A stretch of 64,000 nucleotides of DNA from Xylanibacter ruminicola (GTDB lineage Bacteria; Bacteroidota; Bacteroidia; Bacteroidales; Bacteroidaceae). The first letter of the stretch is position 1, and each line of letters opens with the position of its first letter. Under the pieces are notes generated by a model that searched no databases, was not told the DNA's origin, and saw nothing but the letters and a program-made list of their open reading frames with translations. Positions 35,349-43,358 of the stretch are shown one piece after another. Location of the stretch: contig NZ_FNRF01000001.1 of assembly GCF_900107775.1 (NCBI RefSeq), positions 62,001-126,000 of the forward strand. Reading direction: 5' to 3'. Both the position numbers and the translations under genes were made by a program.

Positions 35349-36310
35349 AATGTCTGCCCTACTGCCTGTAGGGTATTTCTGTCGATATGTTCCATATCAT
35401 CGTTAATGGTATGCCAAGTAGGTCCGAACGAACTCTGCTCGCAGTTTGGATAATAAGGAATAATATCGATAGTTGGAATCTTAGCCTTGGTGTTTACCGA
35501 GATATGATCGTCGGTAACACCTGTACCCTGCTGCGAGGGGAACATACTGCCGTAACCTACCACCTGAGCAGCACGCCAAACTTTCTCTACGATATGATTA
35601 GCATACTGAACAGACATAGTCTCTTTATAGAACTGCGCGCCCTGACCACCTACCATATCGAGCAGGATACCAAAGCGGGCACGATAGCCTTTCTTGTGCA
35701 GATTGGTAGACCAATACTGAGCACCAAGTGCCCATGAGTCGCTATCGAAATTATCCTCGTTCCACTGAGGCACGCCCCAGTCTTCGGCATCAAAACAGAT
35801 AAAATCCACACCAAGCTGCAAGGTATCCTTAGAAAGCAAACGGGCTATCTCCAACATCACAGCCACTCCCGATGCACCATCGTTAGCAGCCATCACGGGT
35901 GTTTTCCAGTTGGCCTCGTCAGGGTCGTTATCGGCCCAAGGACGACTGTCCCAGTGGGCACACAGCAAAACACGGTCGGTCAGATCAGGACGATAGCTGG
36001 CAATGATATTGGTGCTGTTGAGTGATGTACCATCGTACCCCTTTAGCACAGCTTTCTGCGCGATTACTTCCATACCGAAAGCCTCGAACTTTGAGATAAT
36101 CCACTTTTCGCAATCGTCGTGTGCCTTGCTGTTCATGGTACGTGGGCCAAAATCGCACTGAGCCTGACAGTACTGATAAGCACTATCGGCACAGAACACA
36201 GGACCAACAGGTTGCAACGAAGCCGACTCATCGGTAGTCTGCTTCTTTAAATTACCACAACTGGCCACCAAAAGCACCAGCGATATAACCGCAAAAATAT
36301 TCTTATTCAT
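35321..36310 (-). CDS. M28 family zinc enzyme, glutaminyl-peptide cyclotransferase-like lipoprotein
   Basis: The protein has 329 residues with a lipoprotein signal ending LLVASC (Cys19). Metal-binding features of the M28/glutaminyl cyclase fold are visible: CAHWDSRPWADND (His/Asp), MAANDGASGVAVMLEI (Asp), FICFDAEDWG and DMVGGQGAQF. The HWDSRP and DGASG wording is closest to glutaminyl cyclases, which convert N-terminal Gln to pyroglutamate on exported proteins; an aminopeptidase role is the alternative. It follows the C26/M19 fusion gene by 2 bp. The operon Lrp regulator, fusion peptidase and this enzyme reads as amino-acid/peptide metabolism. Confidence 0.85.
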   Translation of the reverse strand: MNKNIFAVISLVLLVASCGNLKKQTTDESASLQPVGPVFCADSAYQYCQAQCDFGPRTMNSKAHDDCEKWIISKFEAFGMEVIAQKAVLKGYDGTSLNSTNIIASYRPDLTDRVLLCAHWDSRPWADNDPDEANWKTPVMAANDGASGVAVMLEIARLLSKDTLQLGVDFICFDAEDWGVPQWNEDNFDSDSWALGAQYWSTNLHKKGYRARFGILLDMVGGQGAQFYKETMSVQYANHIVEKVWRAAQVVGYGSMFPSQQGTGVTDDHISVNTKAKIPTIDIIPYYPNCEQSSFGPTWHTINDDMEHIDRNTLQAVGQTLIQVLFSEK

Positions 36311-36312
36311 GT

Positions 36313-38028
36313 TTAATATCTAACTTTTTGTACTTCCTCCATCACACGCAGGAAGTTACCACCCCAAATTTTCTGGATGTCGTGCTCGCTGAAGCGACGG
36401 GCCAGCAATCTACGGGTAAAATTAATCAGTTCCGACGAATCGGCCAGGCCACGCACTCCGCCGTCACCATCAAAGTCGGTACCAAGCCCCACATGGTCGA
36501 TACCCATCACATCAATGGCATGCTCTAAATGGGCAATCACATCGTTGATAGTTGCCTCGCCATCCTTCTTCAGGAATCCTTGATAGATGGTTGTCTGTGC
36601 TACGCCACCTTTCTGAGCAAGGGCACGCATCTGGTCGTCGGTCAGGTTACGAGGATGATCACAAAGCGCACGTGCCGACGAATGGCTGCACACAATGGGC
36701 TTGCTGCTGATTTCGAGTGCCTGATAGAAACTCTCCTCACCAGCATGACTCATATCAACCAGCACACCCAAACGGTTCATCTCCTTGATTACCTGCTCGC
36801 CGAAAGCACTCACACCATGATGCGTGTGCTGTGTTTTCGAAGCCGAGTCGCAAATATCGTTATCACCATTATGGCAGAGCGTCATATATACGATACCACG
36901 ATCCACAAAATGCTGCAGATTCTCCAGCTTACCGTCGATAGCAATACCATTCTCGATGCCAAGCATGATGCTCTTCAAGCCCTGATGCTTGTTCATCCAG
37001 AGGTCGCGAGGTGTGTTAGCGATACGCACATAATCGCTGTTCTGACCCACAATCACCTCAATCTGGTCGAAGATGCTATCGGCAAAAGCCGTAGGATTCT
37101 CGGTTGGCTGGGGCAGATAAGCCACCATAATGGTAGCATCCTGACGACCTTCGGTCATCTTGTGCAAATCTACGAGAATCTTGGGGTCTCGCTGCTCGAA
37201 GTGGATGCCCTGAGGAAAGAACATAGGCGTATCGCAATGGGTATCGAGAGTGAGAACGCGATCGTGAGTGATATGAGCTTCACGGAAACTCTTAGCCTCG
37301 TTAACCAACCACTGGAACAAGGGCAGGCCCTCTTCCAAACACTCGGGATGCCACTGCACTCCCAATATCGATTTGAACTCGCTGCTCTCCATCGCTTCGA
37401 TGACACCATCGGGCGACTTGGCCACAACTCTGAACTTATCGCCAGCTTCGGCCACAGCCTGATGATGGAACGAGTTAACCATCACCTTGGTAGATTTATA
37501 AATATCGAACAAACTTGAATCTTCGTCGATAATCACGCTATGTGTAGGTTCCGAACGGTCGGCATCCTGCGAATGCTTGATGGTTGCCACATCGCTGATG
37601 TCCTGCGCCACCTTGCCGCCAAATGCTGTAGCAAGCGTCTGGATACCACGACAGATACCCAGCATCGGAATCTGACGGTTGTAGGCCAAGCGGGCAATCA
37701 ACAATTCGGGCAGATCGCGCTCCTGGTTGATACCATGCAGCTTGGGCGAAGGCTCTTCGCCTGCCCAAAGGGGATTGATATCACTTCCACCACTCAGGAT
37801 AAGAGCGTCGATATGCTCTAAGGTATTAATGATGACATGCTTATCGGCCACTGGCGGAATAACGACTGGCACACCACCTGCTTCTACTACCGACTGATAA
37901 TAGCCTCGCCCCAACTTACATGTCAGATCTTCGTAATTACCAGTAATACCAATCACAGGACGCTTCTCAGCTTCTGGGAAGTGGGCATACACATCATTCA
38001 GATGCGACTGGAGTTCAAATCTGCTCAT
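36313..38028 (-). CDS. Fusion of gamma-glutamyl hydrolase-like (C26) and membrane dipeptidase-like (M19) domains
   Basis: The protein has 571 residues with two complete enzyme domains. Residues about 20-250 are a class I glutamine-amidotransferase-like C26 peptidase with LSGGSDINP, nucleophile GICRGIQ (Cys126) and QWHPEC (His227, Glu229). It resembles PuuD, which removes glutamate from gamma-glutamyl-GABA. Residues about 256-565 are an M19 renal-dipeptidase-like domain with metal-binding DTHCD (His264, Asp266), CSHSSARALCDHPRN and GLGTDFDGDGG. Joining the two suggests a two-step breakdown of gamma-glutamyl or D-amino-acid dipeptides. No signal peptide is present, so it is cytosolic. Start overlaps the Lrp gene by 4 bp. 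Confidence 0.9.
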   Translation of the reverse strand: MSRFELQSHLNDVYAHFPEAEKRPVIGITGNYEDLTCKLGRGYYQSVVEAGGVPVVIPPVADKHVIINTLEHIDALILSGGSDINPLWAGEEPSPKLHGINQERDLPELLIARLAYNRQIPMLGICRGIQTLATAFGGKVAQDISDVATIKHSQDADRSEPTHSVIIDEDSSLFDIYKSTKVMVNSFHHQAVAEAGDKFRVVAKSPDGVIEAMESSEFKSILGVQWHPECLEEGLPLFQWLVNEAKSFREAHITHDRVLTLDTHCDTPMFFPQGIHFEQRDPKILVDLHKMTEGRQDATIMVAYLPQPTENPTAFADSIFDQIEVIVGQNSDYVRIANTPRDLWMNKHQGLKSIMLGIENGIAIDGKLENLQHFVDRGIVYMTLCHNGDNDICDSASKTQHTHHGVSAFGEQVIKEMNRLGVLVDMSHAGEESFYQALEISSKPIVCSHSSARALCDHPRNLTDDQMRALAQKGGVAQTTIYQGFLKKDGEATINDVIAHLEHAIDVMGIDHVGLGTDFDGDGGVRGLADSSELINFTRRLLARRFSEHDIQKIWGGNFLRVMEEVQKVRY

Positions 38029-38504
38029 AGCTTTTTGTCTTCATCGTCGAGCACGATGGGAATCTCACGTTTCAAACTCTGTTCCAGCGAGATCAATGTT
38101 TCGGTAGCCACTACGCCAGGAATCCCCTGCAGCTTGCCATTCAGCAATTCCATCAGTTGCTCGTTGTCCTTAGCATAGAGCTTAACCATCATCGTATAAG
38201 GACCAGTAGTGAAGTGACATTCTACAATCTCGGGGATATGCTGCAAACGCTCTACCACCTCTTTATACATCGATCCCTTTTCAAGGGTGATACCCACGTA
38301 GGTACAAGTAGAATAACCTAAACTCTTAGGATTAACATCGAAACCACTACCCGTAATCACTTCGGCATCAATCAGGTGCTGAACACGCTGGTGGATAGCA
38401 GCTCGCGATACATTACATTCTGCAGCAACATCCTTGAAAGGAATACGTGCATTCTTGGAAAGGATACTCAGAATCTTTTTGTCCAAAAAATCAATTTTTT
38501 CCAT
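38025..38504 (-). CDS. Lrp/AsnC family transcriptional regulator
   Basis: The 159-residue regulator has an N-terminal winged helix (LDKKILSILSKNARIPFKDVAAECNVSRAAIHQRVQ) and a C-terminal RAM/ligand-binding domain (about 70-150). Lrp-type proteins form octamers that respond to amino acids. It is the first gene of the operon with the C26/M19 fusion and the M28 enzyme, so it probably controls them in response to an amino acid or dipeptide product. The -7 box TAATTTTG lies near 38534-38541, and a purine-rich AGGGAG sits before the ATG. Confidence 0.92.
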   Translation of the reverse strand: MEKIDFLDKKILSILSKNARIPFKDVAAECNVSRAAIHQRVQHLIDAEVITGSGFDVNPKSLGYSTCTYVGITLEKGSMYKEVVERLQHIPEIVECHFTTGPYTMMVKLYAKDNEQLMELLNGKLQGIPGVVATETLISLEQSLKREIPIVLDDEDKKL

Positions 38505-38587
38505 TTTTTCTCCCTTTAGTTACATTTTGTCAGCAAAATTACGCAAATTAATTGAACAATGCAACTTTTTTGAAGAAAAAATTAAAA

Positions 38588-38613
38588 AAGTGTGCCACTT
38601 TTGTGACACACTT
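38588..38613 (-). terminator. Terminator of the FKBP operon
   Basis: The arms AAGTGTG (38588-38594) and CACACTT (38607-38613) are exact complements. On the minus strand the hairpin is followed by TTTTTTAATTTTTTC, a strong T-tract. It sits just past the stop of the last FKBP gene. Confidence 0.8.
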
Positions 38614-38615
38614 GC

Positions 38616-39575
38616 TTATTTCTTAGCTTTTTTCGACGATTTTGTGGCCTTTGCTGGCGCAGGTTTGTCGCCTACGATTCCAACAAGCTCAATATCGAAA
38701 ATCAACGCGCTGTAAGGTTTTATTTGACCGGCATCGCGACTACCGTAAGCCAGTTCAAAGGGGATGTAAACCTGCCACTTTGAACCTACAGGCATCATGG
38801 TAAGTGCCTCGGTCCAGCCCTTGATCACATCTGTTGGACGGAACTCTGTGGGCTCGTCGCCATGATTTATTGAGGCATCGAATACAGTACCGTCGATCAG
38901 ACGACCCTCGTAATGCACCTGCACCTTATCGCTGGTGGTAGGCACAGCTCCTGTACCCTGAGTAAGCACCTTGTATTGGAGTCCGCTAGGCAGTGTAATC
39001 ACACCATCCTTCTTAGCGTTCTCGGTCAGGAACTGTCGACCGGCCTCACGGTTAGCACCATAGAGTCGCTCTTCCTTCTCAGCCTTGTTGGCCTCCATTT
39101 TATTTCTGAAAATATTCTCGGCAGCATCTACCTTAAAGAAAGTAGTATCCTGCAGCAGGGCATCGGCAAAACCTTTGAAGAAAACACCCGAAACCAACGA
39201 GTCGGGAGTACCCTCAAGTTCTTTTGCCACACCAGGCATCATGCGTTCAACCAACTGCTGTGCAATGGTGACGCCCATCATGTAAGCCTTCTCCTGGGGA
39301 TTATCGAGGTTCTTCGAAACAGTCTCGTTAAAGCCACGTACAAAGTCGGCCATGTAAGCAGTGTCCACCTTCTGCTGGAGCAAGAAGTTAACCAAACCAA
39401 TTGTGCTGCTCATACCCGCAGTATAGCTGAGAGAGTCGGAACTGGTAGCGAGTTTGAAGGTTTCAACAACAGGAGCCTCCTCTTTTACTACCACCTTCTT
39501 TTTCTTGGCAGCATCTACTGTAGATAAAGAAGCACCCGCCACGAGGGCGAGTGCAAATATCAATGACTTCTTCAT
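38616..39575 (-). CDS. FKBP-type peptidyl-prolyl isomerase, secreted (third of three)
   Basis: The protein has 319 residues with a signal peptide (MKKSLIFALALVAGASLSTVDA). A basic linker (KKKKVVVKE) is followed by the helical FKBP_N dimerisation region (about 45-185; SLSYTAGMSSTIGLVNFLL) and a C-terminal FKBP domain (about 200-300; QVHYEGRLIDGTVFDASI, PFELAYGSRDAG, ALIFDIELV). The extreme C-terminus is lysine-rich (KATKSSKKAKK). It is FkpA/Mip-like and assists folding in the periplasm. It starts 2 bp after the preceding paralog's stop and ends at a strong terminator, so the three genes form one operon. Confidence 0.9.
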   Translation of the reverse strand: MKKSLIFALALVAGASLSTVDAAKKKKVVVKEEAPVVETFKLATSSDSLSYTAGMSSTIGLVNFLLQQKVDTAYMADFVRGFNETVSKNLDNPQEKAYMMGVTIAQQLVERMMPGVAKELEGTPDSLVSGVFFKGFADALLQDTTFFKVDAAENIFRNKMEANKAEKEERLYGANREAGRQFLTENAKKDGVITLPSGLQYKVLTQGTGAVPTTSDKVQVHYEGRLIDGTVFDASINHGDEPTEFRPTDVIKGWTEALTMMPVGSKWQVYIPFELAYGSRDAGQIKPYSALIFDIELVGIVGDKPAPAKATKSSKKAKK

Positions 39576-39577
39576 TG

Positions 39578-40456
39578 TTACTTCTTAGGATTTACCTCGA
39601 GCAACTCGATCTTGAAGATCAGTGCTGAGAAAGGATCGATGTTACGCTGAGCACGCTCGCCGTAAGCCAGCTCCTGAGGAATGTAAACCTCCCAAACAGA
39701 ACCGGCAGGCATGTGTGTGAGAGCCTCTGTCCAACCCTTGATAACCTGGTTGGCACGGAATGTTGTGGGCTCGCCACGCTTGTATGAGCTATCGAAGATA
39801 GTATCGTTGATGAGACGACCCTCGTAGTGTACCTTAACGAGTGAAGTATCGGCGGGGATAGCACCTGTACCCTCCTTGATGACCTTGTACTGAACACCGC
39901 TAGGCAGAGTTTTTACACCAGCCTTCTTAGCGTTGGCAGCGAGGAACTTCTCACCAGCCTCCTTGTTAGGACCGTAAGTCTTGGCCATCTCTCTAGCCTT
40001 GATTTCCTGAATCATGCGCTGAGCAACCTGCTGAGCAGAATCAACAGTCATCAGACCCTTCTTGCCTGTTGTACCACTGATGAAACCTGCCATGAAGTTC
40101 TTCAGAGAAATAGTCTTTGTAGAGTCGTCACCGAATACCTCGTGGTTGATACCCTTAATCATACGGTTAGCAATCTGCTGACCAATCTGGATACCAGCAT
40201 AGTAAGCGGCCTTCTTCTTGTTGTCGCCAGCGTTAGCACCCTCCTGCAGACCCTTGATAAACTCGGCCATGTAAGCGGTATCAACATCCAGACTTCCTAC
40301 GAGATACTCCTTCAAGCCCTGAGTCTGAGCCATACCGATGGCGTAGCTCATAGTGTCTACGTCTGTCTTCAGACTTGCTTTAGGGGTAGAGTTGCCACAT
40401 GCGGTAAAACCGGCAGCAGCAATAGCCATAACGGCTACGATTGATAATTTTTTCAT
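39578..40456 (-). CDS. FKBP-type peptidyl-prolyl isomerase, lipoprotein (second of three)
   Basis: The 292-residue FkpA/Mip-like protein has a lipoprotein-type signal (MKKLSIVAVMAIAAAGFTAC, Cys20). The FKBP_N region (about 30-165) is followed by an FKBP domain (about 185-288; LVKVHYEGRLINDTIFDSSY, YIPQELAYGERA, ALIFKIELLEV). The N-terminal half repeats the pattern of the next paralog (DTMSYAIGMAQTQGL compared with DSLSYTAGMSSTIGL), showing recent common origin. It lies 17 bp after the first FKBP gene. Prolyl isomerase activity is likely, chaperone action on envelope proteins inferred. Confidence 0.9.
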   Translation of the reverse strand: MKKLSIVAVMAIAAAGFTACGNSTPKASLKTDVDTMSYAIGMAQTQGLKEYLVGSLDVDTAYMAEFIKGLQEGANAGDNKKKAAYYAGIQIGQQIANRMIKGINHEVFGDDSTKTISLKNFMAGFISGTTGKKGLMTVDSAQQVAQRMIQEIKAREMAKTYGPNKEAGEKFLAANAKKAGVKTLPSGVQYKVIKEGTGAIPADTSLVKVHYEGRLINDTIFDSSYKRGEPTTFRANQVIKGWTEALTHMPAGSVWEVYIPQELAYGERAQRNIDPFSALIFKIELLEVNPKK

Positions 40457-40473
40457 TGCTTTCTGTTATTATT

Positions 40474-41079
40474 TTAAACTACTTGTATTAACTCAACATC
40501 GAAAATGAGAGCTGCGAATGGAGGAATAGAGGCACCTGCACCACCCTCGCCATAAGCCAGACGGTAAGGAATGAAGAAACGATACTTGGCACCCTCCTGC
40601 ATGAGCTGCAATCCCTCGGTCCAACCAGCGATAACCTGCTGCAGTGGGAATGTAGCGGGCTCACCACGCTGGTATGAGCTATCGAATACGGTACCATCGA
40701 TGAGGGTACCCTCGTAGTGGCACTGTACGGTATCCTTAGCGGTTGGCTTCTTACCATTACCCTCTTTCAGTACCTGATACTGCAGTCCGCTAGGAAGTGT
40801 AACCACCTCAGCCTTCTTGCCATTCTCGGCGAGGAACTTCTCGCCAGCCTCCTTATGTGCCTTTCCCTTCTCGGCACGCTCAGCCTGGAGCTTCTGCTCC
40901 TGCTTCTGGAAATAGTCCTGTACGATTGTCTGAGCCTCACGGTGTGAAACCTTCAGCTCGTTGCCTTTCAACACGTCGTTGATAGCCTGTGCAAAGTCCT
41001 CGGCACTGATATTGTCAGCACCCATCTGAGCCAACTGCTGACCGATGCCCAGACCTAAAGCATAACTTAATTTATCCAT
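40474..41079 (-). CDS. FKBP-type peptidyl-prolyl isomerase, cytoplasmic form (first of three)
   Basis: The 201-residue FKBP has no signal peptide (MDKLSYALGLGIGQQLAQMG). It has a short FKBP_N helix region (1-85) and an FKBP domain (about 95-200; TVQCHYEGTLIDGTVFDSSY, FIPYRLAYGEGGAG, ALIFDVELIQV). It resembles FklB. Three compartment versions (cytoplasmic, lipoprotein, soluble secreted) are thus encoded in one operon. It is transcribed from a TAACTTTG -7 box near 41123-41130, divergent from the sirtuin gene. Confidence 0.9.
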   Translation of the reverse strand: MDKLSYALGLGIGQQLAQMGADNISAEDFAQAINDVLKGNELKVSHREAQTIVQDYFQKQEQKLQAERAEKGKAHKEAGEKFLAENGKKAEVVTLPSGLQYQVLKEGNGKKPTAKDTVQCHYEGTLIDGTVFDSSYQRGEPATFPLQQVIAGWTEGLQLMQEGAKYRFFIPYRLAYGEGGAGASIPPFAALIFDVELIQVV

Positions 41080-41226
41080 TCTCTATTTATTAATAATGTG
41101 TAACGTCTAAAAAACGGCTGCAAAGTTACACTTTTTTTCTTATTCCGATGCATTATAATTGCTAAAATTTCTTTTTTATATCAGAAAAGTTGTATTTTTG
41201 CAACATCAAACTTAAAAATCATTCTT

Positions 41227-41913
41227 ATGAAAAAGATTGTTGTCTTAACTGGTGCAGGTATGTCGGTAGAAAGTGGACTGAAGACTTTCCGCGATGCCGA
41301 TGGTTTGTGGGAGAATTATCCCGTACAGAAGGTAGCCACCCACGAGGGTTGGCTGGCCGATCCTACGCTCGTAACAAACTTCTACAATATGCTGCGTAAG
41401 AAGTGTTGGAACGTGCAGCCAAACGAGGGACATAAGTTGGTGGCCGAACTTGAGAAAAACTATGACGTAACGGTTGTAACGCAGAATGTTGACAACCTGC
41501 ACGAGATGGCAGGCTCAAGTAAGGTGATTCACCTGCATGGCGAACTGATGAAGGTTTGTTCGAGTCGCGATGTGGACGACCCACGCTACCAGATTCAGCT
41601 TACACCCGACAACTGCGAGATAGAACCAGGCACAAAGGCTGGCGACGGCTCGTTACTGCGTCCGTTTATCGTATTCTTTGGCGAAGCGGTACCTAACATC
41701 ACGATAGCAGCCGAAGAGGTACAGGTGGCCGACATCCTGATTATCATCGGCACCTCGCTGGTGGTTTATCCTGCCGCAGGACTGCTGCATTATGCCAAGC
41801 CCGATGCCCCGATATATCTCATCGATCCTAACCCAATAAATGTTGGCGGACGCGTAAAACAGATACAGAAAGGCGCCAGCGAAGGTATGAAGGAACTGAT
41901 GGAGATACTTTAG
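41227..41913 (+). CDS. NAD-dependent protein deacylase (sirtuin) lacking the zinc motif
   Basis: This 228-residue sirtuin has the NAD site GAGMSVESGLKTFRDADGLW, the catalytic TQNVDNLHEMAG and HLHGEL (active-site His), and FGEAVP plus GTSLVVYPAAG. It removes acyl groups from lysines using NAD. The usual zinc tetracysteine (two CxxC pairs) after HGEL is missing: only two isolated Cys remain in a short loop (KVCSSRDVDDPR...DNCEIE). The acyl-selectivity residues of CobB (Tyr-x-x-Arg) appear as FYNMLR, with Arg displaced by one position. The fold is clear, but zinc independence and substrate range are uncertain. A strong terminator follows. Confidence 0.88.
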   Translation: MKKIVVLTGAGMSVESGLKTFRDADGLWENYPVQKVATHEGWLADPTLVTNFYNMLRKKCWNVQPNEGHKLVAELEKNYDVTVVTQNVDNLHEMAGSSKVIHLHGELMKVCSSRDVDDPRYQIQLTPDNCEIEPGTKAGDGSLLRPFIVFFGEAVPNITIAAEEVQVADILIIIGTSLVVYPAAGLLHYAKPDAPIYLIDPNPINVGGRVKQIQKGASEGMKELMEIL

Positions 41914-41923
41914 TAAAAAAAAT

Positions 41924-41946
41924 AATCCCGCCGGTTTGGCGGGATT
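41924..41946. terminator. Bidirectional terminator between the sirtuin and ispG genes
   Basis: A 9-bp perfect stem (AATCCCGCC 41924-41932 with 41938-41946) has a 5-nt loop. A-rich sequence lies on one side and T-rich on the other, so it can serve both convergent genes. Confidence 0.85.
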
Positions 41947-41949
41947 TAT

Positions 41950-43326
41950 TTATTGTCCTCTGTCCTTTCGGATGAATTCTATGAGACGTTCTACGGCTTC
42001 TTCTTCGGGGATGTTCTTTTCGATACATTCTTTAGCCTTATAGAGCGAAATCTTTCCGCGTCCGGCACCTACATAACCATAGTCGGCATCGGCCATCTCG
42101 CCAGGACCATTCACGATACATCCCATGATACCAATCTTCAAGCCAACCATATCCTTGGTGGCAGCTTTAATCTTGGCGATGGTCTCCTGCAGATTGTAGA
42201 GCGTACGACCGCAACCTGGACACGAGATATACTCGGTCTTGGTAAACTTGATACGGGCAGCCTGAAGAATTGCATCGGAGAGAGCCTCTCCCTGTCCCTC
42301 CAAAAGGAGGGGAGAATTAATCACCAGCTTAGTAGCCTTACGATCGATAAGCAGGGCACCAACAGCCATAGCAGCCTTGAGCTGCAGGGTTTCCCAATCT
42401 GGAGCATTCACATCCAGCGTGATGGTATCGTCCTTGATGCTTGCCTCAGCCTTCTCGCGCAGGGCGGTACACTCAGGAATCATATCTACCAGCTTGCGAG
42501 CCACAGGGATTTCGCACTCAGGCTCCTCGCTCAATGATACACGGATGGTATCACCGATACCCTCAGTCAGCAGGGCACCAATACCAACGGCACTCTTGAT
42601 ACGACCGTCTTCGCCCTCACCAGCCTCGGTAACACCCAAGTGCAGGGGGTAGTGCATATCTTCCTTATCCATGGTTTTAACCAGTAGGCGCATAGTGGTT
42701 ACCATCACTACGGTGTTAGAGGCCTTGATACTAATCACTACATCGTTAAAGTTCTCGCGCTTAAAGATACGCAGAAACTCCATGCAGCTCTCAACGATAC
42801 CCTCGGGGGTGTCGCCGTAACGACTCATGATGCGATCCGACAATGAACCGTGGTTCACGCCGATACGTACTGCCGTGTGATGCTCCTTACAAATATTCAG
42901 GAAAGGCACCAGTTGCTTCTCGATCTTCTGCAGCTCGGCTGCATACTCCTCGTCGGTATACTCCAGATGCTTGAACGTACGCCCTGGATCAACGTAGTTG
43001 CCAGGGTTGATACGTACCTTCTCACAGTACTGGGCAGCCACATCGGCGGTGTGCGCGGTAAAATGCACATCGGCAACCAACGGTGTATTGTAGCCATCAG
43101 CCTTCAACTGGGCCGAAATGTTCTTCATATTCTCTGCCTCACGAGTGCCTTGAGTGGTAAATCGAACCAGTTCGCCACCAGCATCGATAATGCGTTTGGC
43201 TTGGGCCACACAGCCCTCGGTATTATTGGTATCTACCGTTCCCATCGACTGGATTCGGATGGGATTCTGGCCACCAATGCCGATACCGCCAACACGGGCT
43301 TCGGATGATTGTCTTCTTTTGTACAT
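41950..43326 (-). CDS. ispG: 4-hydroxy-3-methylbut-2-enyl diphosphate synthase (IspG/GcpE)
   Basis: The 458-residue 4Fe-4S enzyme catalyses the next-to-last MEP step. N-terminal TIM-barrel features: IRIQSMGTVDT, LVADVHFTAH, RINPGNY, RIGVNHGS. Cluster ligands: CPGC (Cys369, Cys372), MGC (Cys403), and Glu410 in NGPGE. Bacteroidetes usually have a long form with a full extra domain in the middle. Here the insert between the barrel and the cluster domain is only about 95 residues (270-368), intermediate in size. Residues 338-350 (SPLLLEGQGEALS) come from a REP-like hairpin sequence. The start codon at 43324-43326 is part of a heptad array. Confidence 0.95.
   Translation of the reverse strand: MYKRRQSSEARVGGIGIGGQNPIRIQSMGTVDTNNTEGCVAQAKRIIDAGGELVRFTTQGTREAENMKNISAQLKADGYNTPLVADVHFTAHTADVAAQYCEKVRINPGNYVDPGRTFKHLEYTDEEYAAELQKIEKQLVPFLNICKEHHTAVRIGVNHGSLSDRIMSRYGDTPEGIVESCMEFLRIFKRENFNDVVISIKASNTVVMVTTMRLLVKTMDKEDMHYPLHLGVTEAGEGEDGRIKSAVGIGALLTEGIGDTIRVSLSEEPECEIPVARKLVDMIPECTALREKAEASIKDDTITLDVNAPDWETLQLKAAMAVGALLIDRKATKLVINSPLLLEGQGEALSDAILQAARIKFTKTEYISCPGCGRTLYNLQETIAKIKAATKDMVGLKIGIMGCIVNGPGEMADADYGYVGAGRGKISLYKAKECIEKNIPEEEAVERLIEFIRKDRGQ
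42277..42315 (-). repeat. REP-like hairpin sequence embedded in frame in ispG
   Basis: In the gene's sense it reads CTCCCCTCCTTTTGGAGGGA and continues CAGGGAGAGGCTCTC. The core is a palindrome (CCCTCC, TTTT-type loop, GGAGGG) with a GGGAGAGGCT tail. I recall very similar REP-like repeats between genes of many Bacteroidetes. Here it is translated (residues 338-350). Confidence 0.65.
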
Positions 43327-43358
43327 TAAAGATTAAACATTAAAGATTAAACATTAGT
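43324..43358 (-). repeat. Heptad array filling the purE-ispG junction
   Basis: Five units of types CATTAAA, GATTAAA and CATTAGT (plus-strand reading). The first unit contains the complement of the ispG ATG (43324-43326) and the last contains the complement of the purE TAA (43354-43356). The whole intergenic gap is array. Confidence 0.85.

Noticed and set aside
43324..43358. Heptad arrays as CRISPR or phase-variable microsatellites
   Set aside because: Units are 7 bp with no spacers, and units within each array differ, so neither CRISPR nor active slippage fits.
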